The position numbers and the translations under genes are program-made. A stretch of 64,000 nucleotides of DNA from an uncultured Corynebacterium sp. (GTDB lineage: Bacteria > Actinomycetota > Actinomycetes > Mycobacteriales > Mycobacteriaceae): contig CALTYZ010000006.1 in the NCBI GenBank assembly GCA_943913645.1, forward strand, positions 1 to 64,000, in the 5' to 3' direction. This document shows positions 16,273-24,166 of the stretch, in pieces. The notes below the pieces were generated by a model. That model did not search any database. It worked only from the letters and a program-made list of their open reading frames with translations, and was not told the DNA's origin. Numbering within the stretch: the first letter of the stretch is position 1; each line of letters opens with the position of its first letter.

Positions 16273-17919
16273 TTACCAGCGCCACTTCCATGGCCAGCGA
16301 CCGAAGCCCCAGTCGTCGCCCCAGCCCCAGTCATCGAACCAGTCATCCCAGCCCCAGTCCCAGTCGCCCCAGCCGGGCTTACGGCCTGGATCGCGACCGT
16401 CGTCACCGGGCTCGCGACCTGGATCACGACCGTCATCCGGCTCACGGCCTGGATCGCGACCGTCGTCACCGGGCTCGCGACCGTCGTCACCGCCGCCGCC
16501 TTCACCGACCGCCTTGGCCGGGTCAACGATACCGGTACCGCAGCCGTCGCAGCTGCCCTTCAGCGGACGGGTCGACTCGCGCAAACGAGCTGCAACCTGG
16601 TCCGGGGTCATGCTCGGGTTCTCAGCACGGATCAGGGCTGCAACACCGGCAACGTACGGGGTTGCCATCGAGGTGCCCTGCAGGGAGCTGTAGCCTGGCT
16701 GACCCGGGCGGGTCTTACCGTCGTTGTAGGTAGCAAGGATGCCGCCACCCTGCTGGTCATCGCCACCAGGAGCGGTCACGTCCACCGGGCGACCGTAGTT
16801 GGAGTACGAAGACTTCTGATCACGCGGGCCGGAAGCCGCAACGGTGATTGCACCATCACAGCTTGCAGGCTGCACGTTGGCTGCGTCCTGGCTTTCGTTA
16901 CCAGCAGCCACAACCACAACGGTACCGCGGCTGCGCGCGTCAGTGATCGCCTTCTGGTAGGACTGCGAGCACTTGCCCTGGCCACCGAGCGACATGTTGA
17001 TAATCGTCGCCGGGTTCGGGTTCTTCTTGGCACCGCTGACCTCGCCACCGGATGCCCAGTTGATAGCCGCGATGATGTCGGAGGAGTAACCGCCACAAGG
17101 ACCAAGTGCGCGGATCGGCTGGATGGTAGCCTTCGGCGCCACGCTGGCCACGCCAGTGCCGTTGTCACTCAACGCTGCGGAGATACCCGCAACGTGGGTG
17201 CCGTGCCAGGAAGAGTTCGAAGCACGGCCGCCACCACCACAGCTAGAGCCGTCGTTGTAGTCACCCTCATCGTTTGGGTTCGGGTCCCAGCCGTCACCGT
17301 CGCGAGCGTCCTTCGCCTCAGAAATGAAGTCGTAGCCGCCCTTGACGTTGCCATCAAGATCTGGGTGAGCAGTAATACCAGTATCGATAACGGCAATAGT
17401 CTGGCCAGCACCCTGCTTCGTAGCCTTAGCCCATGCAGTGTCAATGCTTGAGCCTGCAGAGCCGTTCAGGTGCCACTGCTGCTTGTACTGCGGGTCGTTA
17501 GGAGCACCCATGGCGTACATCCGGACGTCTTCTTCGATGTGGTCAACTTTGCCACTCTTCATCGCGTCCTGGATGAACTGGGAAATTTCTTCGTCAGAGA
17601 GGACGCGGTCAGTGGTGACAACGCTGCCCTCTTCGGTCTCGCGGACCTCGGTAACGTCCGGCAGTGCGTCCGGCGTTACATCATTAAGAACGGACACACG
17701 CTCTTCCGGATTGTTTGCCGGGACGTCGTCCTTGTATTCAACAATAAACCGCGTCGGTGCGGTGTCTGCTTTACGCAGTTCGTCGATCCGTTGTATTTCA
17801 TCTACCGGGCCAGCTTCGGGCGCGTCCCCTTGGCCGTGGGCGGCCGGCGCTTGCGCTAAGGTAAGCGCAAGCGAAGATGCTGCCGCCGCGGCGAGCGCCG
17901 CGAATTTTCTAGATCGCAT
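16273..17919 (-). CDS. secreted subtilisin-like serine protease (S8) with Trp-rich tail
   Basis: 548 residues. Signal peptide ending AHG/QGD, an inhibitor-I9-like propeptide (RFIVEYKDDVP... GKVDHIEEDVRMYAM), then the S8 catalytic domain with Asp (AVIDTGITAHPD), His (WHGTHVAGI) and Ser (QGTSMATPYVAG). Two disulfide-type Cys pairs and an Asp/Asn/Gly-rich insert (possible calcium site) are visible. The C-terminus is a DDGRDPGREPG-type repeat followed by a ~32-residue tail that is about one third Trp with alternating Asp/Gly and a basic end (WPWKWRW). Probably secreted and cell-wall associated; substrate unknown. Confidence 0.93.
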   Translation of the reverse strand: MRSRKFAALAAAAASSLALTLAQAPAAHGQGDAPEAGPVDEIQRIDELRKADTAPTRFIVEYKDDVPANNPEERVSVLNDVTPDALPDVTEVRETEEGSVVTTDRVLSDEEISQFIQDAMKSGKVDHIEEDVRMYAMGAPNDPQYKQQWHLNGSAGSSIDTAWAKATKQGAGQTIAVIDTGITAHPDLDGNVKGGYDFISEAKDARDGDGWDPNPNDEGDYNDGSSCGGGGRASNSSWHGTHVAGISAALSDNGTGVASVAPKATIQPIRALGPCGGYSSDIIAAINWASGGEVSGAKKNPNPATIINMSLGGQGKCSQSYQKAITDARSRGTVVVVAAGNESQDAANVQPASCDGAITVAASGPRDQKSSYSNYGRPVDVTAPGGDDQQGGGILATYNDGKTRPGQPGYSSLQGTSMATPYVAGVAALIRAENPSMTPDQVAARLRESTRPLKGSCDGCGTGIVDPAKAVGEGGGGDDGREPGDDGRDPGREPDDGRDPGREPGDDGRDPGRKPGWGDWDWGWDDWFDDWGWGDDWGFGRWPWKWRW

Positions 17920-18147
17920 AAATGACTCTTTCTTAAGTTGGATGCTTTCCGGGCGTTTTTAGAGTGGACCGGAGTGACCACCCCTCGGATCGAAAGTTTG
18001 ACAAATGTCGCGGAACTTGTCCAGCCCATAAGTTTTTTCTCAGCAATGGGTCAGGATTGATGCTGCTCGCAGCGCTAGCACCACCCCCGGTAGTGGGGCC
18101 TATACCATAAACAGTGGCACGCACCACAGTCGCCCCGCTCATCCGCG

Positions 18148-18153
18148 TACGAT
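18148..18153 (+). promoter_or_regulatory. -10 box of leaderless rhodanese gene
   Basis: TACGAT is followed by 7 nt and the ATG, with no ribosome-binding site; spacing fits transcription starting at the start codon. Confidence 0.6.
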
Positions 18154-18160
18154 AGCCCCC

Positions 18161-18460
18161 ATGAGAGAAGTCGGCGTGACTGAAGTGCCCAAAGATGCCC
18201 AGCTTATCGACGTCCGCGAGCCCGAGGAGTTCAGCGAAGCTCATGCGCAGGGTGCGGTCAATGTACCACTGAGCCAGCTTCCCGAACGGGTGCATGAGAT
18301 CGACCCGGAGCGAGACATCTACATCATTTGCCACTCCGGGGGACGCTCCGCACAAGCGGTGGAGTATGTCGAGCAGTCGCTCGGGTGGGACAACGCCTAT
18401 AACGTTGCCGGCGGCACAGTCGCCTGGATTGAGGCCAATCTCCCGGCTGAAGATAATTGA
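18161..18460 (+). CDS. rhodanese-like sulfurtransferase
   Basis: 99 residues, a single rhodanese domain. Sequence shows LIDVREPEEFSEAHAQGAVNVPL and the catalytic loop ICHSGGRSAQ, where the Cys carries the persulfide, then NVAGGTVAW. Cytoplasmic, no signal peptide. Likely sulfur transfer or thiosulfate handling; specific partner unknown. The MarR-type gene follows 49 bp downstream on the same strand. Confidence 0.92.
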   Translation: MREVGVTEVPKDAQLIDVREPEEFSEAHAQGAVNVPLSQLPERVHEIDPERDIYIICHSGGRSAQAVEYVEQSLGWDNAYNVAGGTVAWIEANLPAEDN

Positions 18461-18496
18461 GGGGTTAAATCGTTTACCCGTTGTTAGATTTGGCTT

Positions 18497-18502
18497 TAGG
18501 CT
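18497..18502 (+). promoter_or_regulatory. -10 box of MarR gene
   Basis: TAGGCT followed by 7 nt and ATG 18510, again without a good ribosome-binding site at the right spacing; a TTTACC about 18 bp upstream could be the -35. Confidence 0.5.
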
Positions 18503-18509
18503 TGAAGGT

Positions 18510-18950
18510 ATGGCTCAACCCGCCGAGTTACCCAGCTCACTGAGGCAGTCCCCGTCGTTTCAGATCGAGCGCGTGCGCCGCCACACTAAGGATCAAGTGG
18601 AGCAGACGCTGGGGAAGCACGGATCGAGTATGCGGGAGTTTTGGATTTTGAGCTGTGTCATGGAACGTCCACTGTCGCAGCGGCAGCTCTCGGAACTGCT
18701 CGCGATCGATGCCTCGGACATGGTTCGGCTGATCGATTCACTTGAACAAAACCAGTGGGTCAAGCGTGATCGCGACCCGGAGGACCGTCGACGCCAGATT
18801 GTGACCCCAACGAAGAAAGGCTCGAAAGCCCATCCGCGCCTTGTGAAGGATGTAGCCGCCGCAGAGGACCGCGCCCTGGACATGTCAACTACGAAGCAGC
18901 TGAAGTCGCTCAAGAAGCTTTCAAAGGCGATTCTGGACGAAGAGGGATAG
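18510..18950 (+). CDS. MarR-family winged-helix transcriptional regulator
   Basis: 146 residues. Core wHTH: MREFWILSCVMERPLSQRQLSELLAIDASDMVRLIDSLEQNQWVKRDRDPEDRRRQIVTPT in two visible halves (helix-turn-helix SQRQLSELLAIDAS and wing RDRDPEDRRRQIV). Ligand unknown. The frame is open further upstream through the rhodanese gene, but the ATG at 18510 has a fitting -10. Convergent with ppk2, whose stop is 20 bp away. Confidence 0.92.
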   Translation: MAQPAELPSSLRQSPSFQIERVRRHTKDQVEQTLGKHGSSMREFWILSCVMERPLSQRQLSELLAIDASDMVRLIDSLEQNQWVKRDRDPEDRRRQIVTPTKKGSKAHPRLVKDVAAAEDRALDMSTTKQLKSLKKLSKAILDEEG

Positions 18951-18970
18951 CCCCTTATGGGACCTGCGGA

Positions 18971-19870
18971 CTAATCACCGATCTGGTCGCGCCCGCGTTT
19001 GACGATATTCGGGTCCGGCTCCCCTACAACGTCGTGGTCCTTGTTTGTGTATTCGAACTTGGACAAGATGTAGCGCATGGCGTTGAGCCGAGCGCGCTTC
19101 TTATCGTTGGATTTGATGGTGATCCACGGCGACTCGTCAGTGTCGGTGTAACGGAACGTCTCTTCTTTCGCCCGCGTGTAGTCGTCCCATTTGTCAAGGG
19201 AGGCCAAATCCATCGGTGAGAGCTTCCACTGACGCACTGGATCGACCTGCCTAATAGCGAAGCGTGTCCGCTGTTCCTTTTGGGTCACCGAGAACCAGAA
19301 CTTCGTCAGCGAGATACCGGAGCCGAGGATCATGTTCTCCAGCATCGGCACTTCGCGCAGAAACTCAGCGTGTTGCGATTCGGTGCAAAAGCCCATCACT
19401 CGCTCCACGCCTGAGCGGTTGTACCACGAGCGGTCGAAGAACACGATCTCCCCGGCGGCGGGGAAGTGTTCAATGTAGCGCTGGAAGTACCAGCTCGTGC
19501 TTTCGCGTGGCGACGGCTTCTCCAACGCCACGGTTCGTGCACCACGCGGGTTCAAGTGCTCGTTGAATCGCTTAATGGTGCCGCCTTTGCCGGCTGCGTC
19601 CCTGCCCTCGAACAAGATGATGTGGCGCTGACCGGTGTCCTTCGTCCAGTTCTGCCATTTCAGCAGCTCGATTTGCAGCGCCCGCTTTTGGGTTTCGTAG
19701 TCGTCGCGGCTGACTCGTTCGTCATACGGATAGTTTTCCCGCCAGGTCTGAATTGCGGTGCCGTCGGGCATGAGCAGCACCGGATCATCCTCATCAGAAT
19801 CGTCAACAACCCAGCCCTCGGTGGCGGCGAGGTCGATCATCGGCAGTTCATCATCGTTGTGGTCAGCCAT
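18971..19870 (-). CDS. ppk2: polyphosphate kinase 2
   Basis: 299 residues from ATG 19870 (MADHNDDELPMIDL). Uses polyphosphate to phosphorylate nucleotides, or the reverse. Walker A FEGRDAAGKGGTIKRF, lid-region PRGARTVALEKPSPRE, Walker B VFFDRSWYNRSGVERVMGF and KFWFSVTQKEQ are typical single-domain PPK2. In C. glutamicum a ppk2 gene also follows porA, so the position agrees. Confidence 0.95.
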   Translation of the reverse strand: MADHNDDELPMIDLAATEGWVVDDSDEDDPVLLMPDGTAIQTWRENYPYDERVSRDDYETQKRALQIELLKWQNWTKDTGQRHIILFEGRDAAGKGGTIKRFNEHLNPRGARTVALEKPSPRESTSWYFQRYIEHFPAAGEIVFFDRSWYNRSGVERVMGFCTESQHAEFLREVPMLENMILGSGISLTKFWFSVTQKEQRTRFAIRQVDPVRQWKLSPMDLASLDKWDDYTRAKEETFRYTDTDESPWITIKSNDKKRARLNAMRYILSKFEYTNKDHDVVGEPDPNIVKRGRDQIGD

Positions 19871-19941
19871 AACTGGCATTCTACGCCGGGCACTTCCCAC
19901 CCGCGCGAGTACAGTAGCCGCGCAAGCACTCTTGAGATACG

Positions 19942-19977
19942 AAAAAGCGTCCCGGCCGTGTGTGGACGGGACGCTTT
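19942..19977 (-). terminator. terminator after porA
   Basis: Stem AAAGCGTCCCG / CGGGACGCTTT; on the minus strand it ends in TTTTT. Located about 18 bp after the porA stop. Confidence 0.85.
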
Positions 19978-19994
19978 GAAATGAGCTGTTCGGC

Positions 19995-20117
19995 TTAGAG
20001 CAGGCCGATGAGCTTGCTTGCGTTTTCAGCAAGCCCGCCCAGCTGCTGAAGGGCGGATAAGAGCTGGCCGACGAGGCCGGTGGAGGAAAGAGCGTCCCAA
20101 GTGTTGATGGTGTCCAT
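19995..20117 (-). CDS. porA: PorA-like mycomembrane channel peptide
   Basis: 40 residues: MDTINTWDALSSTGLVGQLL then a Leu/Gly/Ala-rich amphipathic stretch ending KLIGLL. The ATG has AAGGGA 7 nt upstream. C. glutamicum PorA (45 residues) has LDVLSGSGLIG with O-mycoloylated Ser15; the matching position here is Ser11 in WDALSSTGLVG. It lies just after the PorH-like gene downstream of groEL, the same order as in C. glutamicum. Expected to form an outer-membrane cation channel with PorH. Easily missed because of its size. Confidence 0.82.
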   Translation of the reverse strand: MDTINTWDALSSTGLVGQLLSALQQLGGLAENASKLIGLL

Positions 20118-20161
20118 GGTGGTATCCCTTCTATAAGGAGAGTTGACAGAGGTTGGGGGGA

Positions 20162-20353
20162 TTACTTCGCGCTGCTGCCGAGGAGGCTGCTAGTGGTCTC
20201 AGCTTCCTTCACAACGGCGAGTTTGCCGTCGGTCTCAACGAACCATGAAGCAACAGTGCCGATGAACTTCGGCAGGTTCTGGAAGAGCTCCGAAGAGTGC
20301 TTTGCAAAGGTGGCGAAATCCGCGAGCAGAGTCTTGATGGTACCGAGATCCAT
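20162..20353 (-). CDS. porH: PorH-like mycomembrane channel peptide
   Basis: 63 residues beginning MDLGTIKTLLADFATFA, close in start and spacing to C. glutamicum PorH (MDLSLLKETLGNYETF), followed by NLPKFIGTVASWF and a Ser-rich end (SSLLGSSAK) where mycoloylation would be expected. AAGGGG precedes the ATG. With porA, 44 bp downstream, it should form the heteromeric channel in the mycolate outer membrane. No signal peptide, as is usual for this family. Confidence 0.85.
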   Translation of the reverse strand: MDLGTIKTLLADFATFAKHSSELFQNLPKFIGTVASWFVETDGKLAVVKEAETTSSLLGSSAK

Positions 20354-20435
20354 GTTTTACCCCTTACGAGTTATGCCGGTATGCACCAGCAGGATTTGGG
20401 AGATGCTGACACCCTCCTTCGGGGCATCACGAAAA

Positions 20436-20463
20436 AGTATGCCACACACAATCAAGCCAGCAA
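20436..20463 (-). promoter_or_regulatory. probable porH-porA promoter
   Basis: On the minus strand TTGCTG, a 16-bp spacer and CATACT, followed by a ~70-nt AGGAGG-containing leader before porH. It would give the porins their own transcript separate from groEL, consistent with the terminator-like hairpin behind groEL. Confidence 0.5.
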
Positions 20464-20661
20464 GCTGAGACTATGCAGAATTAATAGTTAGATATTTATC
20501 TATTTCCGATGTTTGTTATCACTTGTTTGCAAACTGTGTACCATCCAGGTACTTAGACTGAGCTGAGCTGCGAGCCTCACGTTGTCTCTTCCGACCTCCT
20601 CACCCACCCCAGCACACCCACATCTGGGGGCAGTAGGGATGCTGCACACAACACCGCGCAA

Positions 20662-20699
20662 GCAAAAGCCCGCACGAGATGAACTCGGCGAGCTTTTGC
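20662..20699 (-). terminator. terminator after groEL
   Basis: Outer arms GCAAAAGC/GCTTTTGC with an imperfect inner CGCCGAG/CTCGTGCG stem; minus-strand side ends in GCTTTTGCTTG. About 18 bp past the groEL stop. Confidence 0.7.
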
Positions 20700-20716
20700 A
20701 CGTTGGCGGTGGGCCC

Positions 20717-22357
20717 TTACATCATGCCCATAGCCTCTGGGTCCATACCGGCACCTGCTGGGCTCGGCGGCTCCGGCTTGTCCGCAACCACAGCCTCAGT
20801 GGTCAGGAAGAGACCAGCGATGGAGGCGGCGTTCTGCAGCGCAGAACGGGTCACCTTTGCCGGGTCATTGATGCCAGCTTCCATCATGTTGACGTACTCG
20901 CCAGTTGCGGCGTTGAGGCCCTCACCGTCAGTAAGATGTGCGACCTTGTCGGCGACCACACCCGGCTCCAGGCCAGCGTTGAGCGCGATCTGCTTCAGCG
21001 GGGCGGACAGTGCCTCGCGCACGATCTTCACACCGGTTGCCTCGTCGCCCTCGAGGCCGAGATCCCCCTCGAGCTCCTTGGCAGCCTGCAGCAATGCAAC
21101 GCCACCACCAGCGACGATACCTTCCTCCACGGCGGCCTTGGCGTTGCGCACAGCGTCTTCAATGCGCAGCTTCTGCTCCTTGAGCTCGACCTCAGTAGCA
21201 GCACCAACCTTGATCACCGCAACACCACCAGCGAGCTTCGCCAGGCGCTCCTGCAGCTTCTCACGGTCATAATCCGAGTCGGAGTTCTCAATCTCGGCAC
21301 GGATCTGCTTCACACGACCCTCGATCTGCGCCTGCTCACCAGCGCCCTGCACGATGGTGGTCTCATCCTTGGTCACCACAACCTTGCGTGCCTGGCCAAG
21401 CAGCTCCACGCCGGCAGTCTCCAGCGACAGGCCGACCTCCTCGGAGATGACCTGGCCGCCGGTAAGAATCGCGAGATCCTGCAGCATCGCCTTGCGGCGA
21501 TCACCGAAGCCCGGTGCCTTGACGGCTACCGACTTGAAGGTGCCGCGAATCTTGTTCACCACCAGGGTGGACAGGGCTTCACCCTCGACGTCTTCTGCGA
21601 TGATGAGCAGCGGCTTACCGGACTGCATCACCTGCTCGAGCACCGGCACAAGCTCCTTGACATTGGAGATCTTGCTGGAGACCAGCAGAATGTATGGGTC
21701 TTCGAGCACAGCCTCGCCGCGCTCCATATCGGTGGCGAAGTATGCGGAGATGAAGCCCTTGTCAAAGCGCATACCTTCGGTGACCTCGAGGTCAACGCCG
21801 AAAGTGTTGGACTCCTCAACGGTGATGACAGACTCTTTGTTCACCGAGCCGTTACCGACGGCGTACATTGCCTCGGCGATCTTCTTGCCGATCTCCGGGT
21901 CGGAAGCGGAAATACCGGCGGTAGAGGCGATCTCCTCCTGGGTTTCAACCTCTTTCGCGCTGTTCAGCAGGTATTGCACGACCTTATCGGTGGCTGCCTG
22001 AATGCCGCGCTTGATGCCCATCGGGTTCGAACCAGCTGCCACGTTGCGCAGCCCCTCGCGCACAAGCGCCTGGGCGAGCACGGTCGCGGTGGTGGTGCCA
22101 TCACCAGCGACGTCATCGGTCTTCTTGGCCACTTCCTTGACCAGCTCGGCGCCGATCTTCTGGTACGGGTCCTCGAGGTCGATTTCCTTGGCGATGGTCA
22201 CGCCGTCGTTGGTAATAGTCGGCGCGCCCCAGCTCTTTTCCAGAACCACGTTGCGGCCCTTCGGGCCAAGGGTGACACGTACCGCGTCAGCCAGGGTGTT
22301 CAGACCCTCTTCGAGGCTGCGGCGTGCTTCCTCGTCGAATGCAATCATTTTTGCCAT
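20717..22357 (-). CDS. groEL: 60-kDa chaperonin GroEL
   Basis: 546 residues. ATP-driven folding chamber subunit. Signatures: VTLGPKGRNVVLEKSWGAPTITNDGVTIAKEI split across the N-terminal equatorial domain, GDGTTTATVLAQ, and AAVEEGIVAGGGVALL; the C-terminal tail DPEAMGMM is of the GroEL2 type (no GGM repeats). No groES is adjacent, as expected for the second actinobacterial copy. Two CIRCE operators lie upstream, predicting HrcA control. Confidence 0.98.
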   Translation of the reverse strand: MAKMIAFDEEARRSLEEGLNTLADAVRVTLGPKGRNVVLEKSWGAPTITNDGVTIAKEIDLEDPYQKIGAELVKEVAKKTDDVAGDGTTTATVLAQALVREGLRNVAAGSNPMGIKRGIQAATDKVVQYLLNSAKEVETQEEIASTAGISASDPEIGKKIAEAMYAVGNGSVNKESVITVEESNTFGVDLEVTEGMRFDKGFISAYFATDMERGEAVLEDPYILLVSSKISNVKELVPVLEQVMQSGKPLLIIAEDVEGEALSTLVVNKIRGTFKSVAVKAPGFGDRRKAMLQDLAILTGGQVISEEVGLSLETAGVELLGQARKVVVTKDETTIVQGAGEQAQIEGRVKQIRAEIENSDSDYDREKLQERLAKLAGGVAVIKVGAATEVELKEQKLRIEDAVRNAKAAVEEGIVAGGGVALLQAAKELEGDLGLEGDEATGVKIVREALSAPLKQIALNAGLEPGVVADKVAHLTDGEGLNAATGEYVNMMEAGINDPAKVTRSALQNAASIAGLFLTTEAVVADKPEPPSPAGAGMDPEAMGMM

Positions 22358-22482
22358 GTGAGTTTATTGCTCCCTATATAGTGCAGAACATATGTCGGAA
22401 CGAGCACTCAATTCGTAGGTATCAAGCAGGCGCCCGCGACGGCACGGCTGATGAGTGTGTCAGCCTCACCCACTCAGTTTGA

Positions 22483-22509
22483 TTAGCACTCGCATTGCAT
22501 GAGTGCCAG
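22483..22509. promoter_or_regulatory. CIRCE operator 1 (HrcA site)
   Basis: TTAGCACTC, 9 nt, GAGTGCCAG. Right arm deviates from the consensus GAGTGCTAA at two positions. Confidence 0.85.
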
Positions 22510-22518
22510 ATCCCATTT

Positions 22519-22545
22519 TTAGCACTCCACCCCGTCGAGTGCAAA
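22519..22545. promoter_or_regulatory. CIRCE operator 2 (HrcA site)
   Basis: TTAGCACTC, 9 nt, GAGTGCAAA, 9 bp from the first site. It lies 46 bp before the divergent peptidase gene, so HrcA could also affect that gene. Confidence 0.8.
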
Positions 22546-22591
22546 GGTAAACCCATAAGCGCGCCACGAATCCGGTGGTAGCGTGGGCGCC

Positions 22592-23965
22592 ATGACACAG
22601 CCAGACGCTTCTCACACCGTCCCTGCCTCTGCATTAACCCCAGATCGCGACCGTATTTTTCACGACCTACACGAGCTCGTCTCCTACTACTCCCCACATT
22701 CCGTACCAGAGCTTGCCGAGGAGCACGAGAAAGCCGCTGCCTGGGTCACCGCCAAGCTTGAAGCACTTGGTTTGCACGTCACGCGCCACCCCACGGTCGA
22801 TGACGCAGACACGATCATCGCCACGAAGGACCCGGTCGGCGATGCCCCGACAGTACTGCTGTACTCGCACTATGACGTTGTTCCGGCGCAGAACCCGGAC
22901 GCCTGGACCAGCCACCCGCTTGAGCTCACGGAGCGCGACGGCCGTTGGTACGGTCGCGGGGCCGCCGATTGCAAAGGCAACGTCGTGATGCATCTTGAGG
23001 CGTTGCGCATGGTTCAAGAGCACGGTGGGACCGACCTGGGCCTCAAGGTAGTGGTGGAAGGCTCCGAGGAGCTTGGCGGCAAAGACGGGTTAGGCCAGCT
23101 CATCAATGCGCAACCGGAGCTGTTTCGTGCGGATGTGATCATGATTGGTGATGGGGGCAACGTTGCCGTCGGCAAGCCAACGCTGACAACCTCGCTGCGC
23201 GGCGGCGCGCAGATTCGAGTGCGCGTTGACACGCTGCGCGGCCCGGTACACTCAGGCGGTTTCGGCGGTGTGGCACCAGATGCGGCGCACGCGCTTGTGC
23301 GTATGGTGAATTCGCTTTTCGACGAGCACGGCCGCACCACCATCGACGGCGTGGATTCCACCCGCACCTGGGAGGGTGACCCGTACGAGCGGGAGGCGTT
23401 CCGCAAGGATGCGGGCGTGCTTGACGGCGTCGAGTTGCTCGGCACAGCCGATGACCAACCAGCCGACCTGCTTTGGGCACGTCCCGCCATCACGATGATC
23501 GGCTTTAGCTCTACCCCGGTGGCGGAGGCAACGAACATCGTCAGCGCGAGCGCGGAGGCAATGCTGAACTTGCGTGTTCCAGCCGGCCAATCTACTGCTG
23601 AGGTAGCCAAGCGGGTTGAGGAGCACCTGTATTCACATGCCCCGTGGGGGGCGAAGGTTGGCGTTGCCATCAACGGGATCAACGAGCCGTTTGCTACCGA
23701 CCCGGATGGCGCGGCCACGCGCAGCTTCGGACAGTGTTTGAACGAGGCGTACAACACTGATGAGCTTGCGATCGTCGGCTCCGGCGGGTCAATCCCGCTG
23801 ACGGTGACACTGCAGCAGCAGTTCCCAGACGCGGAGTTCGCGCTCTATGGCGTTGCGGAGCCATTGGCCAATATCCACGGGGTGGATGAATCGGTCGACC
23901 CGACCGAGATTGAACGCATCGCCGTTGCAGAGGCATTGTTTCTACTGAGGTACAAACAACAATAA
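22592..23965 (+). CDS. M20 family metallo-dipeptidase
   Basis: 457 residues from ATG 22592, which has TAGCGT 7 nt upstream (leaderless pattern). Two-zinc exopeptidase: LLYSHYDVVPA (His ligand), GRGAADCKGN (bridging Asp), EGSEELGG (catalytic and zinc Glu), and a lid/dimerisation domain with GPVHSGGFGG. Belongs to the dipeptidase/ArgE/DapE group; no evidence for the DAP pathway specifically. Cytoplasmic. Divergent from groEL across the CIRCE sites. Confidence 0.92.
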   Translation: MTQPDASHTVPASALTPDRDRIFHDLHELVSYYSPHSVPELAEEHEKAAAWVTAKLEALGLHVTRHPTVDDADTIIATKDPVGDAPTVLLYSHYDVVPAQNPDAWTSHPLELTERDGRWYGRGAADCKGNVVMHLEALRMVQEHGGTDLGLKVVVEGSEELGGKDGLGQLINAQPELFRADVIMIGDGGNVAVGKPTLTTSLRGGAQIRVRVDTLRGPVHSGGFGGVAPDAAHALVRMVNSLFDEHGRTTIDGVDSTRTWEGDPYEREAFRKDAGVLDGVELLGTADDQPADLLWARPAITMIGFSSTPVAEATNIVSASAEAMLNLRVPAGQSTAEVAKRVEEHLYSHAPWGAKVGVAINGINEPFATDPDGAATRSFGQCLNEAYNTDELAIVGSGGSIPLTVTLQQQFPDAEFALYGVAEPLANIHGVDESVDPTEIERIAVAEALFLLRYKQQ

Positions 23966-23978
23966 AACTTAAATTGTG

Positions 23979-24007
23979 TTGCGCATCACTGTGATGCACG
24001 CTACTGT
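23979..24007 (+). promoter_or_regulatory. promoter with palindrome in spacer, upstream of LeuA-like gene
   Basis: TTGCGC, 17-bp spacer, TACTGT. The spacer is occupied by the perfect 15-bp palindrome GCATCACTGTGATGC (23983-23997), an ideal place for a repressor. Confidence 0.65.
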
Positions 24008-24014
24008 GTGTGGC

Positions 24015-24080
24015 GTGACTTACATCAAACTCCTTCAGGTGCGAGTAGCCGGGGCTACGCACCCCGTCGCGACCCCCTAG
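24015..24080 (+). CDS. possible 21-residue leader peptide
   Basis: GTG start 7 nt after the TACTGT box, the same spacing as other leaderless genes here. Encodes VTYIKLLQVRVAGATHPVATP then TAG; 7 of 21 residues are Leu, Ile or Val counting the GTG start. A GTAGCC-gg-GGCTAC hairpin lies inside it. This could be an attenuation leader for the downstream LeuA-domain gene. Alternatively the GTG at 24008 starts an extended form of that gene. Confidence 0.3.
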   Translation: MTYIKLLQVRVAGATHPVATP

Positions 24081-24166
24081 ACCCCGCGGCGCGTGGCAGT
24101 AGTCGTTATCACCCCAGTACCAGGGTCGAGAAACCACTTCACACCACACACAAGGAGCTTGATCCC

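Noticed and set aside
20582..22381. 599-codon plus-strand frame
   Set aside because: Antisense to groEL over its full length, with no family motifs or ribosome-binding site.
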